Shown here in pieces: positions 8,544 through 16,107 of a DNA stretch of 58,177 nt. The DNA comes from SZUA-229 sp964531165 (GTDB taxonomy: Bacteria; Pseudomonadota; Gammaproteobacteria; SZUA-229): positions 1 through 58,177 of the forward strand of contig CAZHEA010000010.1 of NCBI GenBank assembly GCA_964531165.1, written 5' to 3'. The notes under the pieces are model-generated. The model did no database searches. It saw nothing but the letters and a program-made list of their open reading frames with translations, and was not told the DNA's origin. Each line of letters begins with the position of its first letter. The stretch's first letter is position 1. Both the position numbers and the translations under genes were made by a program.

Positions 8544-8572
8544 GGATCCGTATAAGGGACTCGTATAAGGAA
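8534..8572. repeat. Three tandem 13-bp units at the end of repeat copy 2
   Basis: TCCGTATAAGGGA occurs twice in perfect tandem (8534-8546, 8547-8559), followed by CTCGTATAAGGAA (8560-8572). The unit is the outer end of the dispersed repeat, so the tip of copy 2 has been triplicated. The remaining gene-free sequence up to 8702 shows nothing else clear. Confidence 0.7.
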
Positions 8573-8702
8573 CTGTAAATGTATATGTCAGTGGCTGTTA
8601 CAGCATGAAAGAAGTGGGCAATTATCCTAAATTACATTACTCTCGTGTTAGTAGATTATAAAGACAAAAGGCAAGACTTGACCCCATGATTTGTAGCAAA
8701 AG

Positions 8703-10172
8703 TCATTTCAATATGGTGTGATTTGAACGCAGAACTAAAAATTTCCGACCTAAATAATAATTAGGATAATCACCGCCAACCTGCTCAAAGGTGATTTTTG
8801 CAGACGCCTTACCTTCAGCTTCTGAAATATAACAGGCCATAATGAGCGTAAGCGCTTCGGGGTTATTTACGCTTCCTGTGGGCAGGGTTATCACTATAAA
8901 GTGCCCATCAATATTCTGTTGTTCCTTTCCTCTAAATTTTATTTTTCTGCTTTTCATCAACTTACGTAAATCACGATTAGTACTGGAAGCTTTTAATGAA
9001 AACTCCCTTAAAAGTGTTGCCTGATACATAATCAATGACGAGTGAATTTTATTTTTACGGTGTTGTTGTCTGTCATCAAACGAAATAATGGCATGAAACC
9101 ATTGTTTACGTTCTTTTCTTACGCGATCTGAGACACCTGCATTTATTTTTTCATCAATGTGGCTAAGAAGCTTTAGCCGCACAGAGTTTAATAATTTTTC
9201 ATCAAGAATATTTGATGCTAATGTCGAGCCCTGAGTTTGATATAATGCTTGCTGATATTTTAACCATAACATGATTGATGCCGTTCCTTGCATCACACTA
9301 TTAGTAAGAACAGTTTCCATCTCAATATCGATGCTTTGATTATTTAGCAGGTCAAAGACTCTGTCGATATAGCTTATAAGTTCATCAACCTCATGTTCAA
9401 TAGTTGCAAGATCAGTTTGTGTTTGTTTAGAAGGGTAAACAATGCGGCCCTGATCCAGTACCTGATAGTCTGATATCAATTGTGTAATGTTTTCTTCTGT
9501 AGCACTGTACTGAAAAAACCAGTATGCAGTTGTTAACAGTATGGTTATAGCTAATGTTTTTTTAGCAAGGCCAGAGCGTGCTGTTTCAGAGGGGTTTAAT
9601 AATAAAATAAGGGCCAGGCCAAAAAATGACAATAGACTGAGTGCCCGGAAAGCTACAGGTAATTTTTTTTCTACTGCGAAAAAATAACTCCCTAAAGCCA
9701 TAAGAATATACCCTGTCATATAAGGTATGTACCCGAGACTAAAACCAATTGTATCCAGAAAAACCAGGTCGCGAAGCTTGTCACTTGCAATCATTGAAAT
9801 GGCAAAAATAAGCGCACCATACTTAAGTAATATGCCGGAAACTGGTTTTTTATTTAAGGGGGGTGTGCCCTGTGTATCAAGGCTGGTTTTGGGTGGGGCC
9901 TCTTTGGTTGATTGTGACGAGATATTTTTGTTTTTATTCGGGTTAATGTGCTCAATGCTAGCAATTAAACCAAGACCAATTAATGTCTTGTAATATTGTT
10001 GTGCTGTGAATTTATCGAGATTGTCTTTTATAAAGCTTTTATTGCCTGCCACCAGTGAGCCTGCAGTAGCAGCACTAACACCAAACTTGTGTTGTATGTT
10101 CTGAATCACATCAGATGGATGCAATCCCTGCTTTATAGTGCCATTGCTTGTTACGCTGTATTTTTCACTCAA
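8703..10172 (-). CDS. Membrane protein with N-terminal domain shared with its upstream neighbour
   Basis: 489 residues, unrecognised as a whole. Residues 1-70 form a small alpha/beta domain (VTSNGTIKQGLHPSDVIQNI…FGVSAATAGSLVAGNKSFIKDNL…YYKTLIGLGL) that also opens the next protein upstream. The domain resembles the short module placed before membrane regions in several proteobacterial proteins (pattern G-x-L-x-x-G…l-f…a-x-x-l-x-x-G…K…aGl). Four hydrophobic segments follow (about 110-220), then a long soluble helical C-terminus. The start lies two bases after the stop of the upstream paralogue, so the pair is translationally coupled. Function unknown. Confidence 0.6.
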   Translation of the reverse strand: MSEKYSVTSNGTIKQGLHPSDVIQNIQHKFGVSAATAGSLVAGNKSFIKDNLDKFTAQQYYKTLIGLGLIASIEHINPNKNKNISSQSTKEAPPKTSLDTQGTPPLNKKPVSGILLKYGALIFAISMIASDKLRDLVFLDTIGFSLGYIPYMTGYILMALGSYFFAVEKKLPVAFRALSLLSFFGLALILLLNPSETARSGLAKKTLAITILLTTAYWFFQYSATEENITQLISDYQVLDQGRIVYPSKQTQTDLATIEHEVDELISYIDRVFDLLNNQSIDIEMETVLTNSVMQGTASIMLWLKYQQALYQTQGSTLASNILDEKLLNSVRLKLLSHIDEKINAGVSDRVRKERKQWFHAIISFDDRQQHRKNKIHSSLIMYQATLLREFSLKASSTNRDLRKLMKSRKIKFRGKEQQNIDGHFIVITLPTGSVNNPEALTLIMACYISEAEGKASAKITFEQVGGDYPNYYLGRKFLVLRSNHTILK

Positions 10173-10174
10173 AA

Positions 10175-11341
10175 CTACTTAACACCTATGCTCGACAAAG
10201 CAAGAAATAGTACTTTTACTTCTTCCTCTTCATTTAATTTTGTTTTTGTAAAATTAATGGCCAGCTGACTAGATAAATATAGTTTTGCAATTAGCTCATT
10301 ATTACCATTGTACACATAGGCGTATTGATCCATATTCTCAAGGGTTTCATCAACTCCTGAACGAGTAGATGTTTTAAAAAAATTGAATATTTTTTTAAAT
10401 TGCTGCCAGTAGTCCAGGTATTCCATTAGTCCAAAATCTGCAAGGTCCATTGAGACATCTTTAGCGCTTTCACCTGCCAGCTCAGAAGCGGGTAGCTCAT
10501 TCTTTAGTATATAATATTCAATTTTCCCTGTGTTAGATACACATCTGGCACTATACCTGTTAAATCGACTACGCACTATTAAACAGTTTTGTACGGCATT
10601 AATAGAGAGTCTGAATTTTTTACTAATTAAATTTACACCCGAATCTTCATTCAAGGTATAGCAGTTTTTATCTTTAGATGATAACTCCATCCGTCCCAAT
10701 GGAGACAAAAGAACAGGCAGAAATACCAGCCCTCCAATTAACACAAGCAACGATGTTATTGTTGATAGCAAGGAAAAGCCATAATTTAAAGTCAATAACT
10801 TGACGATGTAAGACTCCAGCTCAAGCGAGGCAAATACAACCGCCGCCAATAATGCTAATGTGCCTATTGTCAGGCTGTTATTATTTAATACATATTCTTT
10901 ACGATTGTCTTTACATGCGATATCAATTTTTGATTTTCCTGCAAATACTGTGGGTTTTATTTTACTAAGATGACGAATAAAAAAAGTTGTATCTATTTTA
11001 TTTGATGATTCATCAACTAAAAAACTTTCAGTCTCTGATGTGTCAACTAGTGCAGAATTAAAAGCTGCGTCATCCATAATAAGCTGAGCAGTAATATCCA
11101 GACCCGATGTCTCGAACGCTTTGTAGTATTTTTTCAGCTCGTGCAAACTTAAATCTTTTTTTATGATTTTAGCCTTTCCCTGAATCAACGACTGTGCTTT
11201 TGATAGGTCAATATCAAGTTTGATTTTTAGAGATTCGATAAACTGCTTTTTATCAACGGCGGGTTTCAGCCGGCCTTTTGATATTAACTGGTAACGTTCA
11301 CAATACATATTAGGCGTTACTGCGAAACCGGTAGATGACAA
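10175..11341 (-). CDS. Membrane protein, partner of the downstream paralogue
   Basis: 388 residues from a TTG start, or 377 from the ATG at 11308 (MYCERYQL), which fits the domain boundary better; neither has a strong Shine-Dalgarno. Residues about 14-80 (YQLISKGRLKPAVDKKQFIESL…LIQGKAKIIKKDLSLHELKKYYKAFETSGLD) are the same module as at the start of the downstream protein. A two-helix membrane hairpin follows at about 155-215 and then a soluble C-terminal region. No catalytic motif is visible. The two genes are a tandem pair with a common domain and different tails. Function unknown. Confidence 0.55.
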   Translation of the reverse strand: MSSTGFAVTPNMYCERYQLISKGRLKPAVDKKQFIESLKIKLDIDLSKAQSLIQGKAKIIKKDLSLHELKKYYKAFETSGLDITAQLIMDDAAFNSALVDTSETESFLVDESSNKIDTTFFIRHLSKIKPTVFAGKSKIDIACKDNRKEYVLNNNSLTIGTLALLAAVVFASLELESYIVKLLTLNYGFSLLSTITSLLVLIGGLVFLPVLLSPLGRMELSSKDKNCYTLNEDSGVNLISKKFRLSINAVQNCLIVRSRFNRYSARCVSNTGKIEYYILKNELPASELAGESAKDVSMDLADFGLMEYLDYWQQFKKIFNFFKTSTRSGVDETLENMDQYAYVYNGNNELIAKLYLSSQLAINFTKTKLNEEEEVKVLFLALSSIGVK

Positions 11342-11997
11342 GAAGAGTAATACCTGAAATAATCAGAAGTAATGGCAGGCTTGATACCTGACCATTTATT
11401 TGGCTATAAAGTGATGATTTGTGGGCAAACAGGAAACCAGACCAGAATAATATATTGCCTGGTAAATATAAGCATTTGAAATGAATGTTTTTAATTTGTA
11501 AACGACCTTATACTGAATTAATTTAATGCTGGCATAGTCACTACTGACTCATGCTGTATCAGTATACGCCCCAAAGATTAACCACTCAATGTTTACTATT
11601 TATCAGGGGCTTTATTTAACGGGCAACTCTTCGTGAGTGCAAAACGTAAAGCCTGTCCCTGAGGGCTTTATTTTTGATGTTTTAAAACCAAATTTTTACT
11701 TTAACATTATTGTATCGAGATTATGGTGCCCAGATAAAACATTAAAAGACCCCCATCTTAATGTTTTCAAGAAACTTTCTGGCATTGGGGACTGACCAGA
11801 ATAAATTGTATTATAGTTGATTATAACTCTTATAAAGAGGCCGATTTTTTTAAATCCCCTCTTATCACCATTTTTGAAAGGGGGGGGGGAGACAGTGCTT
11901 GTCTTCGTCCTTTTCCTGAAGTGATATTATTGTTAATATTGGGTATTACTCGCGGAAGACTGTATTTTTTATTGTTTACCTGGATTTGCAAATTTGC
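11342..11997. other. Gene-free stretch with one palindromic repeat
   Basis: About 650 bases with no convincing gene. At 11851-11889 lies AAATCCCCTCTTATCACCAT followed by TTTTTGAAA and ten G in a row. This is a common gammaproteobacterial palindrome in which the CCCC arm pairs with the G tract. The short open frame that crosses it is an artefact of the repeat. Confidence 0.5.
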
Positions 11998-12090
11998 AAT
12001 ACTTATTGTGACACCCATTCTAAGAAAGAAAAAATGATTGATTAGTCAGTAGCTTAGTGGGATTGTTAGTATGGGTGTCCACATAAGAAT
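11998..12090. repeat. GACACCCAT inverted-end repeat, copy 3
   Basis: Left end ATACTTATTGTGACACCCAT; right end ATGGGTGTCCACATAAGAAT. The interior TGATTGATTAGTCAGTAGCT (12034-12053) is nearly identical to copy 5, so copies 3 and 5 are sister copies. Confidence 0.75.
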
Positions 12091-12166
12091 AATACCCTTG
12101 TCGATAATATCGATGTTCAGTCTGTCTCCCGGTTTAATCTGTACCCGGTTTACGTAATGCGTCATA
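12091..12166 (-). pseudogene. Remnant of a second patatin/autotransporter gene (POTRA part)
   Basis: On the minus strand this ~75-base segment carries AAACCGGGAGACAGACTGAA and GATATTATCGACAAGGGTAT. It matches, with few changes and one inserted base, the part of the patatin gene at about 14530-14610 that encodes RIQIKPGDRLDTDIIDKG. It is bounded exactly by the right end of repeat copy 3 and the left end of the next repeat copy. It cannot encode a product. I read it as what is left of a duplicated patatin gene after deletions next to the repeats. Confidence 0.7.
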
Positions 12167-12247
12167 ATTCTTACATAGACAGTCATTTTAACAATATGAA
12201 AAACAAAAGCTAATCAGTAGATTATAAATTAACATCGCCGAAATAAG
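12167..12247. repeat. GACACCCAT inverted-end repeat, decayed copy
   Basis: The left end ATTCTTACATAGACAGTCAT is clear and the interior AAGCTAATCAGTAGATTA follows the family core. The right end is eroded (AACATCGCCGAAATAAG). It abuts the patatin remnant. Confidence 0.5.
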
Positions 12248-12283
12248 TAAATTAAGGCTCATATTTACAAGGAAATAAAGTAT

Positions 12284-13042
12284 ATGTATGAAGTTATAGA
12301 AACAACTGCCTATAAATTCGATGAAAAAATTAATGACAAAAAACGTGATAAGCCCGTCGAAATCATCATTGAGACAATGGGGTGGTTTTATGCGCGTATC
12401 CCGGTGTTTGAACGTCCTGTTTATATTGAAGGTGTGATTGAAGTGACTGAGGTTGATGCCGGCTCAAACACACCTGATCCTATCAGCCAGTTTTCAGTTT
12501 CAGCATCAGTTAAAAGTCGAAATTTCATGAAGGGTAATGTAAGGAACTCAGGGCGTCCAGATATGCATAAGGATTACCTTATGGCATTGGCGCTGGGAGG
12601 GCCTGATGTTCCGTTTAATATTATTCCCCTATGGGCAAATCTTCAAACCAGTGCCGGCTGGTTAAAATTTGAAACTAATGCAAAGAACCTTGCAATGAAT
12701 AGCCAGGAAGAACTGATATTTCAGGCATATGCCATCTATCTCGATTCTGAAACCGTATTCGAAAGAGCCTCTATCCCTGTCGGTATTTACGTTGAAATCA
12801 TCGAAGGAGAAAGTGTGGTTAGTTCATTTAAGTTTGAACAAAGACCATCCGCTAATTTATCTTCTTCAGATAAAGGTAATGCGGTTTCTGAGAGCGAGAA
12901 GCAACTGGAAAGACAGTCAATAAATAAACCTAAAAAACCATCAGCTATTCTTCAGGGCGGAATTTTTAAGGAAAAATTAACCCAGAAAGTTCAGAATAGA
13001 AGAGTGAAGCAAGGTTTACTTAAATTGAGTAAACGAATTTAA
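12284..13042 (+). CDS. Possible DNA/RNA non-specific endonuclease-like protein
   Basis: 252 residues without a signal peptide. Residues about 90-135 read MHKDYLMALALGGPDVPFNI then IPLWANLQTSAGWLKFE. This pattern, with a His followed by L-A-L-G-G and N-I-[IV]-P-[LM], resembles the core of the NUC/Endonuclea_NS-type beta-beta-alpha metal nucleases, in which the His is catalytic. The tail (about 185-252) is basic and rich in Lys/Arg, fitting a nucleic-acid contact. No immunity gene or secretion signal is adjacent, so a toxin role is not supported. The gene lies between repeat copies on both sides. The family call is tentative. Confidence 0.4.
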   Translation: MYEVIETTAYKFDEKINDKKRDKPVEIIIETMGWFYARIPVFERPVYIEGVIEVTEVDAGSNTPDPISQFSVSASVKSRNFMKGNVRNSGRPDMHKDYLMALALGGPDVPFNIIPLWANLQTSAGWLKFETNAKNLAMNSQEELIFQAYAIYLDSETVFERASIPVGIYVEIIEGESVVSSFKFEQRPSANLSSSDKGNAVSESEKQLERQSINKPKKPSAILQGGIFKEKLTQKVQNRRVKQGLLKLSKRI

Positions 13043-13163
13043 AAGAACAGGTTAGTCATTAGCTGTTTTAGTCTCTGGTTTTGTTGATGAACAGGCTGCT
13101 AGAATTTCATGCTTCTTTGTTTATTTTCATTATTGTTAATCTAATATAATCAATAAAATAACG

Positions 13164-13250
13164 CTTTTTAGGACATCCATGTTAATAAAATTAAAATAAT
13201 ATTAGTAATCAGTAGGTTAGCTGTATTGTTAGTGTGGGTGTCCGTCTAAG
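13164..13250. repeat. GACACCCAT inverted-end repeat, copy 4
   Basis: Left end CTTTTTAGGACATCCATGTT; right end GTGTGGGTGTCCGTCTAAG. The interior AGTAATCAGTAGGTTAGCT follows the family core. Confidence 0.7.
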
Positions 13251-13343
13251 GAATTCAGTGGTTTGACAGTATTCAGATCGCTGGATCTCTGACATTAGCA
13301 TTCGGAGATGACGGAGTTGCGGGTTGTTACTTTTATGTCCGTT

Positions 13344-13430
13344 TTATTGAGACAGCCATTTTAAAGAAGAAAAAAGGATTGATTAATCAGTGGCTTAGTG
13401 GGTTTGTTAGTATGAGCGTCCACGTAGGAA
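13344..13430. repeat. GACACCCAT inverted-end repeat, copy 5
   Basis: Left end TTATTGAGACAGCCATTTTA; right end TAGTATGAGCGTCCACGTAG. It ends 24 bases from the patatin stop codon and is the closest relative of copy 3. Confidence 0.7.
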
Positions 13431-13453
13431 TGGAATAAACTACCGGCTGTAAA

Positions 13454-15706
13454 TTAAAACCACGGTGAGCCAATAAACAGGTAAAGACTTTTTTCACCAC
13501 TTTCAGTCGCACCAAAGGCGATATAAAGAGGTCCGACAGGTGTGTCTGCACCTACAAATATACTGCCGGCGGTTAGTGTGTTGTTCATGTTTATTTCGTT
13601 GGTATCCTGCCAGGCATTTCCCAGTTCTATGGATGCACCAACATAGGTGCTGAAAAATTGTGACTGATTCAGTTTGTGCATATATGCGGCAAGTACTATT
13701 CCGGAGTGCTGAGCGGCTAGTTGATTTTGTTGTAACCCGGACAAGTTAAAGAAGCCACCGATTTGATACAGGCTATCAATTGTGCCTTTATCTTTAAGGG
13801 TGGTATTAAAGCCGCCACGAAGTAGCATGGTACCGCTACCGAGGGGGTAGGCTGCCAGTGCTTGAATACTGGCCTGATCATAATCTGCATCTGCACCGAT
13901 AGCTTCGCGTGATACGCTATAGATTAACTCCGCGGCACTGCCGGTTGTGGGAAAAGATACCGTGTCGAGGCTGTCATATCGAAGTTCAGCGGAAAACGAT
14001 CCGGCATTAAAGTCGTCAAACTGCAATATCGGGTCTGTTGGGTCGCCGGTTAGCAGGTCCACACTACCACTTCCACGAATCACACCAATTCTCAAGCGGG
14101 CGACCTGTTCGGCAAAATTTCGACCGATCCAGAGTTCGGCTGCTGTTTGTTCTATCCGGTGTTTAGAAAAAATGTTGCTACCGGAATAAACATTGAATGA
14201 CTGATGCCTAATGCTGAGTATGGGGTTAATAAAATAGTATTCTCGATTATCCAGAGGTTGGTACCATTCAGTTAACAGTGTCGGGTTTTCACCGATTACT
14301 GCAATCGAGCGCCACTCTCCATTCAGTCCATTGATGGGTTTTTGGGTGTAGGCAACAGAAAAGTCAAAAGAGCTGGCACCATCCAGATCGGAGGATAAAT
14401 CAAGCCCGAATTGAATGCCGCTGGTCCCCCATTCTTTTTCTGTGGCGGTTACTTTCAAACCGGTTTTGTTGTTTTCTTTAACAATGGTATAGCCGACATG
14501 AGAGTAGTTACCGAGGGTGTAAATTTCATTGATACCTTTGTCGATAATATCGGTGTCTAGTCTGTCTCCCGGTTTAATTTGTATCCGGTCACGCAATACA
14601 TCATCATTGACGATTGAGTTGTTATCAATATGTATAAACTCAATCACCGGTCGCTGGAAATAATCGGTATTATGGTTTGCCATGTGTTGAGCATATTCGT
14701 CTGCAGAGATGGCCAAAGGTTTAAGTTGTGCCAGTTGTTTTGTTGCGGCGGCGGTGCCCGCAGAAATGGCTTCTTCGTAGCGATTAAAATCAGATGCGGT
14801 TAAATTACCCAGCTCAGGTATGATCAGAATATCCTGATCCATCATATGATTAATCTGTTGCTCTGTATTGTCCCGTGTTAGCAGTCCGGTTAGCTGGTCG
14901 ATTATGCTCAGGGCATCATTTAACTGGTCGCGTTTAAGTAGGGGGGTGCTGATATCAATGGCTATCACGATGTCAGCCCCCATATTACGAACAACACTTA
15001 CCGGCAAATTATTTGCCATGCCGCCATCAACCAGTAACTGGCCATCTATTTCTACCGCAGCAAATGCACCGGGAACCGCCATGCTGGCGCGAATAGCAAC
15101 ACCAAGGTCGCCCTTGCCCAGCACGACTTCATTACCGGTGGTGATGTCAGTTGCGATAGCACGGAAGGGAATGGGTAAATTATCAAAATTCTGCACCATA
15201 CTGGCCTGCAAGGTAAGTTTGCGGATGACTTGCTCAAAACGTTGGCCTTGTACTAATGCGGTAGGCAAGTGAATGCTGCCGTCTTTAACACCAATTTGTT
15301 GATTGACCTGATACAGGCGATCATCGGCCTTGTCGCGGGCGGTTTTATCGATGCGCGGGCCGCTGTCATTAAATACTTCCTGCCAGTCGATTTGTGTCAG
15401 GGCGCGGGTTATTTCATCCGGGGTCATGCCGGATGCATATAGCGCACCGATAACCGAACCCATGCTGGTGCCGGCAATATAGTCTATCGGGATATGATTT
15501 TGTTCGAGTATTTTTAAAATGCCAACATGGGCGGCACCGCGGGCACCACCACCGCTTAATACCAGTCCTATTCTGGGGCGTTGAGATGCCGCTGCTTCGG
15601 ATAAGTTTGTTTGTGAAGCGCAGACAAACTGAGCACAACCAAAAAACAGAAATGCTGTAAATAGGCGGCAGATTTGAGCTGCTCTGCAATGTTTAATGTC
15701 AGACAT
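13454..15706 (-). CDS. Patatin-like phospholipase with POTRA and beta-barrel (type Vd autotransporter, PlpD-like)
   Basis: 750 residues. A Sec signal peptide (1-30) precedes a patatin domain (about 44-330): oxyanion loop GGGARG (52-57), nucleophile Ser81 in GTSMG, and the catalytic Asp227 in DGG. A POTRA domain (about 352-425, VIEFIHIDNNSIVNDDVLRD) and an Omp85-type 16-strand barrel follow to the end, closing on FIGSPWF with the terminal aromatic expected for BAM recognition. This is the order of Pseudomonas PlpD, in which the barrel carries the lipase to the cell surface; the family has phospholipase A1 activity. The length is normal. A short remnant of a second copy lies at 12091. Confidence 0.92.
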   Translation of the reverse strand: MSDIKHCRAAQICRLFTAFLFFGCAQFVCASQTNLSEAAASQRPRIGLVLSGGGARGAAHVGILKILEQNHIPIDYIAGTSMGSVIGALYASGMTPDEITRALTQIDWQEVFNDSGPRIDKTARDKADDRLYQVNQQIGVKDGSIHLPTALVQGQRFEQVIRKLTLQASMVQNFDNLPIPFRAIATDITTGNEVVLGKGDLGVAIRASMAVPGAFAAVEIDGQLLVDGGMANNLPVSVVRNMGADIVIAIDISTPLLKRDQLNDALSIIDQLTGLLTRDNTEQQINHMMDQDILIIPELGNLTASDFNRYEEAISAGTAAATKQLAQLKPLAISADEYAQHMANHNTDYFQRPVIEFIHIDNNSIVNDDVLRDRIQIKPGDRLDTDIIDKGINEIYTLGNYSHVGYTIVKENNKTGLKVTATEKEWGTSGIQFGLDLSSDLDGASSFDFSVAYTQKPINGLNGEWRSIAVIGENPTLLTEWYQPLDNREYYFINPILSIRHQSFNVYSGSNIFSKHRIEQTAAELWIGRNFAEQVARLRIGVIRGSGSVDLLTGDPTDPILQFDDFNAGSFSAELRYDSLDTVSFPTTGSAAELIYSVSREAIGADADYDQASIQALAAYPLGSGTMLLRGGFNTTLKDKGTIDSLYQIGGFFNLSGLQQNQLAAQHSGIVLAAYMHKLNQSQFFSTYVGASIELGNAWQDTNEINMNNTLTAGSIFVGADTPVGPLYIAFGATESGEKSLYLFIGSPWF

Positions 15707-16107
15707 TGATTCTGTTCTGAAGTGAAATTATTATGATTTTCATTTTAATCGCTATAAAAAATTGATGCAATAACAGCATACCTAAATGTAAAATTCGGAT
15801 AGTTGAATTGTTATATGCAAATACTAATCCATTCGTGGTCAGGCAAACAGTTACCAAAGAATATTAATGTTCGGCTATCATACTATATTCAGGAAAATTA
15901 GCATCAATCAGTATATGGGGTATAGTTCAAAAAAAACTGTCTTTTAAGCGTTAGTTGAAATCTATCTATTTGAAATTTAAAATACAGGCATGCTCTTTCC
16001 AGCAGTTTAATAATTACTACTGTCATTAAGCTCTTAGCGTATAATGACATTATCTTTTTGTAGCGTGTTAAACGTATGAGAAATTATAAAATATTAAGAG
16101 GGATAGT
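15707..16107. other. Gene-free gap between divergent genes
   Basis: About 400 AT-rich bases that must hold the promoters of the patatin gene (minus) and of cti (plus). I see no palindrome, repeat or RNA gene in it. A Shine-Dalgarno AGAGGG precedes the cti start. Confidence 0.5.

Noticed and set aside
11830..12018. 62-residue open frame on the minus strand
   Set aside because: It runs through the poly-G palindrome and into a dispersed repeat; no start signal.
2216..13430. CRISPR array or riboswitch as an explanation of the repeats
   Set aside because: Copies are far apart, unevenly spaced and palindromic at their ends, without uniform spacers or cas genes.
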